From an uncultured Bacilli bacterium (lineage in GTDB: Bacteria > Bacillota_I > Bacilli_A > RF39 > UBA660): a stretch of 12,327 nt of DNA. The stretch is taken from positions 1 through 12,327 of the forward strand of contig CARJCM010000044.1 of assembly GCA_948999435.1 (NCBI GenBank), read 5' to 3'. This document shows, one piece after another, positions 1 through 6,449 of the stretch. Below the pieces are notes generated by a model. It was not told the origin of the DNA. It searched no databases and saw nothing but the letters and a program-made list of their open reading frames with translations. How positions within the stretch are numbered: the stretch's first letter is position 1; every line of letters begins with the position of its first letter. The position numbers and the translations under genes were made by a program.

Positions 1-1168
1 TAGTACCAACTTTTACTCCTGTTATTTTGCCATTAGAAACAGTTGCAATACTAGAATTTTTACTACTCCAAGTTACATTTTTATTAGTCGCATTACTTGG
101 ATTAATTGATGCTACAACATTTTTACTTTCACCGATAACTAAGTTAATCTTTTTATAGTTAAGTGATACTGATTTAACAGATATATCTCCTGGATTTACT
201 GGTCCTGGAGGATTACTAGACCCATTCTTATTCCATTTAGCAACCAAAGTAATATTTCTATTTATTCCTGCTGAGAAATCATATTTACTATTACCCAAAT
301 ACCAGCCTGCAAAAGTATAACCATCACGAGTTGGAGCAGTTGGTTCACTAACAGTATTACCTTCTGGAACTTTAACTTCACTTACATTAGTTCCTCCATT
401 ACTATCAAATTTAACTATAAACATCGCTGATTCTGCTTGTAAAATTTTTAATACAGCTTCAATTGGTTGAGTCTTGTTTTCAAAATTATCAAATGCCACG
501 ATTTTAACTTTATACTCCCCAGGATCTGTAAACTTAGAATAATCTATTAAATTACCAGAATCATCAGTATCTTGATCATAAAATGCTGTATTACAGAATC
601 CTGACGCATCTGAACAATATGACACAAAATCTTCTACACTATAAGTATTACCTTGATATATTTCTACATCTTTTAAAGCAAGTGAAGGAGCTAATGTATC
701 ATTAACAATTAATTTAACTGTATATTCTTTGTCTTGAATAGTAATAGTAATACCATAAATAGCTACAGAATTTAATTTTTTATCAACGCAAATAAAATCA
801 TCAATATTGGCACCATTATTCATTTGCTCAATTTCTTCATCAGAACACATACTATTATCATAACCTACTTCAAAATCTTCAGGATACTCAATATTTATAC
901 TCTTAGTATCAATATTTTCTAGTTTACTAAAATAGTCAACTACATCAGGAACTACACTTCCAGCTTCTAAAACTAATTCTTCTTTTAATTCAAAAACTGG
1001 CTCCCCTCCTACATTACCAGGTTTTTTAGGTTTCTTATTAGCCATTACTAGTATTATTAAAACCAAGATAAAAACTAAAGCTACTGTACCCACAATCAAC
1101 CATTTGATTTTATCATTCTTACCATATTTTTTATTAAAGCTCTCATCAAAAATAAATCTTTTCTTCAT
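1..1168 (-). CDS. Membrane-anchored surface protein with InlB-type and Big_2 repeats (C-terminus outside window)
   Basis: Only the first 389 residues are present; the frame is open to the window edge and no stop is reached. The ATG at 1168 is preceded by AGGGTGG five bases upstream, an acceptable ribosome binding site. Residues 1-22 are charged and cytoplasmic-looking, and 23-43 form one hydrophobic membrane segment without a lipobox, so the rest should be outside the cell. Residues about 155-243 resemble an Ig-like repeat ending in a typical GEYKVKIVAFDNFEN strand. Residues 250-312 are a Listeria-Bacteroides (InlB B-type/Flg_new) repeat with the VKFDSNGG and GYTFAGWY hallmarks. After a Gly/Pro/Asn-rich linker (314-328) a bacterial Ig-like group 2 domain begins (SVSLNYKKINLVIGES, then NVTWSSKNSSIATVSNGKITGV). 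An adhesin or scaffold role is inferred from the domains. It is downstream of ftsH but separated by a terminator, so it is probably an independent unit. Confidence 0.85.
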   Translation of the reverse strand, partial: MKKRFIFDESFNKKYGKNDKIKWLIVGTVALVFILVLIILVMANKKPKKPGNVGGEPVFELKEELVLEAGSVVPDVVDYFSKLENIDTKSINIEYPEDFEVGYDNSMCSDEEIEQMNNGANIDDFICVDKKLNSVAIYGITITIQDKEYTVKLIVNDTLAPSLALKDVEIYQGNTYSVEDFVSYCSDASGFCNTAFYDQDTDDSGNLIDYSKFTDPGEYKVKIVAFDNFENKTQPIEAVLKILQAESAMFIVKFDSNGGTNVSEVKVPEGNTVSEPTAPTRDGYTFAGWYLGNSKYDFSAGINRNITLVAKWNKNGSSNPPGPVNPGDISVKSVSLNYKKINLVIGESKNVVASINPSNATNKNVTWSSKNSSIATVSNGKITGVKVGT

Positions 1169-1300
1169 GATATCCACCCTTATTTTAACTATATCATAAT
1201 TCTAACATTTTTTTTTAACTTTTACTAGCCTTAATTCAAAATACTTACATTTTTAACATTAGATTTAACTATCAAATTTAAACAATAATAATAAACACAT

Positions 1301-1323
1301 AAAAACCCAGCTTAAACTGGGCT
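1301..1323 (-). terminator. Rho-independent terminator after ftsH
   Basis: Read on the minus strand, an AAGCCCAG arm and a CTGGGTTT arm (8 pairs, one G-U) enclose a 6-nt loop, followed by a T-rich run. It begins a few bases after the ftsH TAG stop and separates ftsH from the surface-protein gene. Confidence 0.85.
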
Positions 1324-1327
1324 TATT

Positions 1328-3301
1328 CTATTCATCTTTTAATGCTTCTTCAAGTTCTTCTTTAGTCATTTTAGTATAACCTTTAATACCTTTTTCTTTT
1401 GCTTTACTCTTTAGTTCCTCCAAAGAATCATCTTCTTCATTTTTATCAGGTATATATTTACCAGTTTTAACTAAAGAATCAATTTGTTCTTTAGTTAAAG
1501 TTTCATGTTCTACTAAAGTATCAGCAAGAAGCATAACTAAATCTTTATTTTTCTTTAAAATTTCTTTAGCTTTATTATAGCATTCTTCAACAATCTTACG
1601 AACTTCTTCATCAATTTCATGAGCTACTTTATCAGAGAAATTCTTAGTTTTACCATAATCACGACCTAAGAATACACCTTCACTTTTTTGTTCATATTGT
1701 ACAGGGCCTAAATCACTCATACCATATTCTGTTACCATTGCACGAGCTATATTAGTAGCTCTTCTAAAGTCATCACTAGCACCAGTAGTAATTTCATTTA
1801 AGAACATTTCTTCACTAACACGACCACCAAGTAATCCTGTAATTTGGGCTTCTAGTTCATTTCTAGTTAAAATAGCTATTTTTTCTTCACGAGGAAGCAT
1901 CATAGTATAACCACCAGCCATACCACGTGGGATGATAGTTATTTTATGAACTTCATCAGCATCTTCTAACTTAATACCAATAACAGCATGACCTGATTCA
2001 TGAATAGCAACTAAACGCTTTTCTTTATCAGTAATTTTACGACTTACCTTAGCAGGTCCCATTAAAACTCTATCCGTAGCTTCATCTATTTCATCCATAG
2101 TAATAGCTTCTTTATCACGACGAACAGTTAAAAGTGCAGCTTCATTAAGAAGGTTCTCTAAATCAGCTCCACTAAAGCCTGGAGTTCTAAGACTTAAGTT
2201 TTTAATATTAACATCTGGAGCCAATATTTTATTACGAGCATGAACTTTTAATATTTGTTCACGTTCATTAGCATCTGGTAAGCTAACAGTTACTTGACGA
2301 TCAAATCTTCCTGGACGAAGTAAAGCAGGATCTAGCACGTCAGGTCTATTAGTAGCAGCCATAATGATTATTCCTTCATTTTCTCCAAACCCGTCCATTT
2401 CTGTTAATAATTGGTTTAAAGTTTGTTCACGTTCATCATGTCCTCCACCAAGACCAGTACCTCTTTGACGTCCTACAGCATCAATTTCATCAATAAAGAT
2501 TAGACAAGGAGCACTTCTCTTAGCATCTTTAAACATTTCACGAACACGACTAGCACCTACACCTACAAATAGTTCCACAAAATCTGAACCACTTATATAG
2601 AAGAAAGGCACATTAGCTTCTCCCGCAACCGCACGAGCAAGTAAAGTTTTACCTGTTCCTGGAGGGCCTACTAATAAAACACCTTTTGGAATTCTTGCTC
2701 CAAGTTTTTGAAACTTTTTCGGATTTTTTAAGAAATCAATTAATTCTTTAACTTCTTCTTTTTCTTCTTTTAAACCAGCTACATCACTAAATTTAGCTTG
2801 ATGTTTATCATCACTAAGTTTAGCTCTTGATTTACCAAAATCCATAGAACCTTTATTAGAACTAGCAAGTTTACTAAATAATACATAAGCAAGTATACCA
2901 ATAAATACTAAAGGTACAATTTGTACTATAATATAAACTAATTGACTAGCCCCAGGATCTGATACTGTTTCATATTCTTTTATATTCATTGTATTTGCAT
3001 AATTAACAACGCTATCAATTTCAGCTTCAACAATTTTAGCTTCAAATGATTCATTAGTTTTATAATCTTTTAATTTACCACGAATATAATAAACAGACTC
3101 ACTTGATTTAGGCATAATCTTAATTTCTGTAACCTTAGAATCTTTTAATGCTTGTAAAAGTTCTCCTGTTTTAAGTTCATTAACTTTATTAGTTCCCATA
3201 CTTAGTATAAAAAATACCCCAGCTACAACTAATATTAAAACAAAATAAGGAAAAAAGCTTTTAACTGCATTATTCTTTTTTAAATCTTTTTTAATATTCA
3301 T
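1328..3301 (-). CDS. ftsH: ATP-dependent zinc metalloprotease FtsH with Rho_N-like C-terminal tail
   Basis: Membrane-bound AAA+ protease that extracts and degrades membrane and short-lived regulatory proteins, acting as a hexamer. The start chosen is the ATG at 3301 (657 aa), because AGGAGG lies six bases upstream; the in-frame ATG at 3316 has no binding site and lies inside the tilS end. Membrane segments are at about 17-34 and 121-143, with the extracytoplasmic FtsH_ext domain between them. The AAA module has Walker A GPPGTGKT (212-219), Walker B LIFIDEID (267-274) and the second region of homology around 316-335 with the arginine finger in RPGRFDR. The protease module has HESGH at 434-438 and the probable third zinc ligand Asp511 in TTGASDDF. 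All catalytic residues are intact. The tail (626-655) does not look like the usual FtsH end: it matches the Rho N-terminal (Rho_N) helix pattern, with LEELKSKAKEKGIKGY followed by a KEELEEAL helix. The gene is cotranscribed with tilS. Confidence 0.97.
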   Translation of the reverse strand: MNIKKDLKKNNAVKSFFPYFVLILVVAGVFFILSMGTNKVNELKTGELLQALKDSKVTEIKIMPKSSESVYYIRGKLKDYKTNESFEAKIVEAEIDSVVNYANTMNIKEYETVSDPGASQLVYIIVQIVPLVFIGILAYVLFSKLASSNKGSMDFGKSRAKLSDDKHQAKFSDVAGLKEEKEEVKELIDFLKNPKKFQKLGARIPKGVLLVGPPGTGKTLLARAVAGEANVPFFYISGSDFVELFVGVGASRVREMFKDAKRSAPCLIFIDEIDAVGRQRGTGLGGGHDEREQTLNQLLTEMDGFGENEGIIIMAATNRPDVLDPALLRPGRFDRQVTVSLPDANEREQILKVHARNKILAPDVNIKNLSLRTPGFSGADLENLLNEAALLTVRRDKEAITMDEIDEATDRVLMGPAKVSRKITDKEKRLVAIHESGHAVIGIKLEDADEVHKITIIPRGMAGGYTMMLPREEKIAILTRNELEAQITGLLGGRVSEEMFLNEITTGASDDFRRATNIARAMVTEYGMSDLGPVQYEQKSEGVFLGRDYGKTKNFSDKVAHEIDEEVRKIVEECYNKAKEILKKNKDLVMLLADTLVEHETLTKEQIDSLVKTGKYIPDKNEEDDSLEELKSKAKEKGIKGYTKMTKEELEEALKDE

Positions 3302-3302
3302 T

Positions 3303-4610
3303 TTATTCCTCCTCATATAAAAGTATTATATCATAAATTCCATTACTTTCCACATCAAATTTTGATTTTTTTACACCAGTTACCCAAAGTATTCTATTTT
3401 TACTATCTGTAACAATAGGTATATCATTTCTTTTAAGTATTGGCACTTTAGAATCTATTAAAATATCTTTAACTTTTTTACTTCCCTTTAAGTTTTTAAC
3501 TTCCATTTTATCTCCATCTCTTCTACTTCTAACAATCAAAGGAAGTTCTATATCTTTACTATTTAATCTTATTACATAATTACTTTTAGAATCACTATTA
3601 TTAATTTTTTTAATAATACCATTTGGTACATAAATAGCATCATTTAATTCATAATAAAATTCATTACTAACCTTTCCGTTAATCAATTTTAACACATCAT
3701 ATTCCTTAACAGCAACAATATTATTTGGTAGATTAACCCTTAAATTACTTTTATTACTCTTAACTAAGTTTATAATTAAATCTGTATGTTTATCACTTAT
3801 TAAAAACAAATCATTAGGATAACACAAACTAAGTTCATACTCTACAACTCTTTGAAGTAAAAAACTATCTAATTCTTTTAATTTACTAATAGATAAACCA
3901 TCATTTAATTTTAAATCATCAATTATTTTTAGAACAAAACTATTAATAAAGCTATTCGCTTTATCTAACTCTTCACTAAATTTTAAAAATTTCAAATGAA
4001 CATTCTTATCTTCACTCTTTAAAAATGGTAAACAATCTAATCTATATCTATTACGCGTATAATCTCGCGAATAATTAGATTTATCGATAAAAAATTTTAA
4101 ATGATTATTATCCATATATTCTAAAATATCATTTTTAGTTAAAGTAATAAGTGGTCTAACTAATTTATAAGTATTCATATCTATTTCTTTTTTAAAACCA
4201 CTATACCCTTTTAAACTACTACCTCTAACAAGTCTCATGAGTATTGTTTCCATTAAATCATCGGCGTGATGAGCAGTCATTAAATAGTTTGCATTATATT
4301 TACAGATTAATTCGTTAAAGAAAGCATATCTCTTTACTCTAGCTTCATTTTCTAAGTTATCATGATTATATTCTTTAATTTCCATATATTCATAAATTAA
4401 ACCTTTATCTAAAGCAAAAGACTTAACAAACTCTGCTTCTTCTTCACTTTCACTTCTTAACTTATGATTTACATGAGCTACAACAATTTTAACATCAAAT
4501 TTACAAAGTAAATTAAGAAGACACATCGAGTCTGGTCCCCCAGACGTCGCCACGACAACAACCTGATTATTAGATAATAATTTCTCTAAATAGATAATAA
4601 TATCTTTCAT
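3303..4610 (-). CDS. tilS: tRNA(Ile)-lysidine synthetase TilS
   Basis: ATP-dependent enzyme that joins lysine to C34 of the CAU-anticodon tRNA-Ile, changing its decoding from AUG to AUA; essential in AT-rich bacteria. The 435-aa product has the N-type PP-loop SGGPDS at 23-28, followed by HVNHKLR (46-52), AHHADD (113-118) and a YTRNRYR element (184-190), all characteristic of TilS. The C-terminal domain carries RSRRDGD (361-367) followed by KGSKKVKDILIDSKVP, which matches the TilS C-terminal tRNA-binding domain. The start has a GAGG site 8 bases upstream. The stop codon ends one base before the ftsH ATG. In Bacillus subtilis hprT lies between tilS and ftsH; here it is missing. The length fits the long, two-C-domain form of the family. 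Confidence 0.95.
   Translation of the reverse strand: MKDIIIYLEKLLSNNQVVVVATSGGPDSMCLLNLLCKFDVKIVVAHVNHKLRSESEEEAEFVKSFALDKGLIYEYMEIKEYNHDNLENEARVKRYAFFNELICKYNANYLMTAHHADDLMETILMRLVRGSSLKGYSGFKKEIDMNTYKLVRPLITLTKNDILEYMDNNHLKFFIDKSNYSRDYTRNRYRLDCLPFLKSEDKNVHLKFLKFSEELDKANSFINSFVLKIIDDLKLNDGLSISKLKELDSFLLQRVVEYELSLCYPNDLFLISDKHTDLIINLVKSNKSNLRVNLPNNIVAVKEYDVLKLINGKVSNEFYYELNDAIYVPNGIIKKINNSDSKSNYVIRLNSKDIELPLIVRSRRDGDKMEVKNLKGSKKVKDILIDSKVPILKRNDIPIVTDSKNRILWVTGVKKSKFDVESNGIYDIILLYEEE
3308..3313 (-). promoter_or_regulatory. Ribosome binding site that fixes the ftsH start
   Basis: AGGAGG on the minus strand, encoded within the last Glu codons of tilS, sits six bases before the ATG at 3301. 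It rules out the upstream ATG at 3316 and implies translational coupling of ftsH to tilS. Confidence 0.85.
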
Positions 4611-4629
4611 ACAATTTCCTCGCCATATT

Positions 4630-4658
4630 ATTTTAGCAAATAACTAAGTAAATAGCAA
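4630..4658 (-). promoter_or_regulatory. Candidate sigma-A promoter for tilS-ftsH
   Basis: On the minus strand TTGCTA (4658-4653) and TAAAAT (4635-4630) are separated by exactly 17 bases. The predicted transcript would start near 4623, giving a short leader that just includes the GAGG site. In sequence this AT-rich a chance match is possible. Confidence 0.4.
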
Positions 4659-4911
4659 CAAAAAAAGAAATCTAAATATACAAGATTCCTCCATTATTAA
4701 CTATCATAGTATTTCTATTTCTTATATATAATTTTACTTTATCTAAATAAGAAAGATATTTTTTCTTTCAACAAAATATATCTATCAACTAACTTCATAT
4801 ATCTACGCACAACACCGTGAATGAGCATTAAGCACCACATTCAATTATCCATCAACTTATATTTTACACATCTTGTTCTAATATTCATCAATTCTATTTT
4901 AAAAATATACA
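4659..4911. other. Intergenic stretch without a recognisable gene
   Basis: No frame on either strand gives a convincing protein. It contains only weak AT-rich inverted repeats, such as TTTCTTA (4718-4724) with TAAGAAA (4748-4754). It is probably the 3' flank of the surface-protein gene as it was before the IS insertion, plus the tilS upstream region. Confidence 0.5.
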
Positions 4912-4947
4912 CTACATTTTTGCAATTCGCACTATTGCACAATGTAG
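4912..4947. repeat. Strong 36-bp interrupted palindrome next to the IS left end
   Basis: CTACATT (4912-4918) pairs with AATGTAG (4941-4947), and TGCAAT (4921-4926) with ATTGCA (4934-4939). There is a 2/1 internal bulge and a 7-nt loop, giving 13 perfect pairs. Neither strand has a clean T-run directly after it (minus strand: TGTATATTTTTA), so it is a poor but not impossible terminator. It ends nine bases from the proposed IS boundary. Before the insertion it would have lain about nine bases after the stop of the surface-protein gene. Confidence 0.75.
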
Positions 4948-4956
4948 GCTTAACTC

Positions 4957-4973
4957 TGGACACTTTTTGATTA
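4957..4973 (+). repeat. Candidate left terminal inverted repeat of the IS
   Basis: Matches the right end (6433-6449, opposite strand) at 13 of 17 positions, beginning TGGA in both. The border is placed where the similarity stops. Confidence 0.5.
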
Positions 4974-5011
4974 TATTAAAAATAAGAGTTTTACCCCTTA
5001 TTTACCTAACA

Positions 5012-5040
5012 TTGTTTATATGGCACTTTCTTGATATTAT
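5012..5040 (+). promoter_or_regulatory. Candidate transposase promoter
   Basis: TTGTTT (5012-5017), a 17-base spacer, then TATTAT (5035-5040) gives a start near 5047. A competing pair is TTGATA (5031-5036) with TATTAT (5053-5058), but that would start inside the ribosome binding site. With the first pair, the native transcript starts downstream of the left arm of the 5018-5076 inverted repeat. Confidence 0.4.
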
Positions 5041-5076
5041 TTATTTGTAAACTATTATATTAAGGATGTGCCATAT
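5018..5076 (+). promoter_or_regulatory. Inverted repeat covering the transposase start codon
   Basis: ATATGGCAC (5018-5026) is the perfect reverse complement of GTGCCATAT (5068-5076); the right arm includes the first two bases of the start codon at 5075. RNA read in from outside the IS would carry both arms and could hide the start. RNA made from the internal promoter would lack the left arm. This layout parallels the known protection of IS10 and IS50 transposases from impinging transcription. Confidence 0.55.
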
Positions 5077-6238
5077 GAATTTAGTTTATTATAATCAAGA
5101 CAAAATTTCAAGTGATTTTTCTTCTCTTTTTACATCAGTTTTTCCTGATATGCGTAAAACTCAGCTTAATATTTTGCCTCATATCCTTTTTGGAATGATT
5201 TCTTCTGAATCTTCCTCTGTCCCTGATATCGCCAAATCTTTAAAAGGTTATACATTTGATAATGTTAAATTTGACTCTATTTCTAAAAGAATTAGAAGAT
5301 TTTTTTCTAATTATCTTTTTGACTCTTACCTTTTTTATTCTAAAATCATTAAACACATTATTGATAATTATAAAGTTAAACACCCTGATAAAAAAGTTCA
5401 TATTACTTTTGACCATATGTTCTCTCATAATAATTATTCTGTTTTTATGATTTCTATGCGTGTTGATAAACAAGGCATTCCTTTATACTTCAAATGTTTC
5501 AAAGGTATGTTTAAAGATGCTTTTGATATTAATGTAATTTTAGATGGTATCTTATTAATTCATAATCTTTTTAAAGATAAAGATGTTAATTTGATTTTTC
5601 TCGCTGATCGTTGGTTTAATTCTTAAAAAATTTTAAACTTTATTGACTCTTTAGGCCATATCTTTGTAATTAGAACTAAATCTAATACTAAAGTTTTAGT
5701 TTTTGATAAAAAAGAAGGTCACAAAGTTTGGAAAAGAATTTATAACCTTGATGGTTATAAATATCATTCTAAATTTTACAATAATATTACTTATTCTTAT
5801 TATCATAAATTAAATATTAATTTAGTTATTTCTAATTCTATTTCTCATAAAGAACCTTTTATTCTTCTTACTAATGGTGATGTTAAAAACGCTGTTAAAG
5901 ATTATTCTAAAAGATTTGGTTCTATTGAATGCATCTTTAAAAATCAAAAATCTAATGGTTTTAGGTTAGAATCTATCAATCGCTCTTCTCTTAAATCTTT
6001 TACTACTATGTACACCTTAGTTTGTTTTTGTGTTACTTTTCTTGTTATCTTAGGCACTACTTATACTAAAAATAAAAATCAATATAAAAATGAATATATT
6101 AGAACCCATTCCATTAGAAATAGTAAAAGAATTAGAATTATGTCTCTTTTTAACATTGGTTTAACTCTCTTTAAACGAGCCTTTAGCTATACTAAATACA
6201 TTTATATTCCCTTTAATTTAAAACTCTATGACATATAA
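5075..6238 (+). pseudogene. IS4-family DDE transposase broken by one in-frame TAA
   Basis: The frame runs without shift from the ATG at 5075 to the stop at 6236-6238 (387 codons before the final stop), but codon 184 (5624-5626) is TAA. The start at 5075 is preferred over the ATG at 5066 because AAGGA lies eight bases before it and overlaps the earlier ATG. The DDE residues are visible: Asp113 in ITFDHMF, Asp178 in LADRWF, and Glu285 in YSKRFGSIECIFKNQKSNGF, a YREK-like IS4 signature. The stop falls six residues after the second Asp, so the 183-aa product lacks the catalytic Glu and the C-terminal basic region. Downstream sequence still reads as a normal transposase (SLGHIFVIRTKSNTK), so the mutation is probably recent; CAA to TAA is the simplest route. 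No other damage is visible. Confidence 0.85.
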
Positions 6239-6255
6239 CTATTTTTATAGCATTG

Positions 6256-6286
6256 AAAAAGTACAACTTGAAGTTGTACCATTTTT
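6256..6286. terminator. Bidirectional hairpin terminator at the end of the transposase
   Basis: GTACAACTT (6261-6269) and AAGTTGTAC (6271-6279) are perfect complements, with A5 on the left and T5 after one base on the right. It lies 17 bases after the transposase stop. Its symmetry lets it stop transcription from either side, including the surface-protein gene, whose own downstream sequence was displaced by the IS. Confidence 0.85.
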
Positions 6287-6350
6287 GCTTGAATAAATTT
6301 CATAGATGTTTTATCTTTAATTTAAAATTTAAACATTAACTTATTTTTTT

Positions 6351-6387
6351 AATATATTTTTACAACATTTTCTTCTAAAAATATATT
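6351..6387. repeat. AT-only inverted repeat inside the IS right flank
   Basis: AATATATTTTT (6351-6361) and AAAAATATATT (6377-6387) are perfect 11-bp complements around a 15-nt loop. It contains no G-C pair, so it may only reflect the base composition. The 6287-6449 stretch contains no coding signal. Confidence 0.4.
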
Positions 6388-6432
6388 ATCGGACGCACTT
6401 TTTATATCTTTTTGCCCTTTATTTATCTAGCC

Positions 6433-6449
6433 TAATTCAAAACTATCCA
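6433..6449 (-). repeat. Candidate right terminal inverted repeat of the IS
   Basis: Reads TGGATAGTTTTGAATTA inward on the minus strand, 13 of 17 identical to the left end. Its outer base touches the TAG stop (6450-6452) of the neighbouring gene. Confidence 0.5.

Larger units (their letters stand above)
4957..6449 (+). mobile_element. IS4-family insertion sequence (about 1.49 kb, transposase interrupted)
   Basis: One DDE transposase reading frame is flanked by imperfect terminal inverted repeats. The left end TGGACACTTTTTGATTA (4957-4973) and the right end, read inward on the minus strand, TGGATAGTTTTGAATTA (6449-6433), agree at 13 of 17 positions without gaps. The right end directly abuts the stop codon of the surface-protein gene. 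I see no convincing target-site duplication (left flank TAACTC, right flank CTACTG), so the exact borders are tentative and the insertion may be old. The element carries its own promoter, a translation-blocking inverted repeat and a terminator. Confidence 0.6.

Noticed and set aside
4700..4770. AT-rich hairpins upstream of tilS as a riboswitch or small RNA
   Set aside because: The stems are short, mutually exclusive and lack G-C pairs, and no known aptamer pattern is visible.
5240..5473. Short open frames overlapping the transposase (minus strand and +1 frame)
   Set aside because: Their Ile/Leu/Asn-rich content is typical of AT-rich shadow frames; the transposase frame with DDE motifs explains the DNA.
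6008..6238. Possible separate 76-aa gene
   Set aside because: It is in the same frame as the transposase and is simply its C-terminal end after the in-frame TAA.
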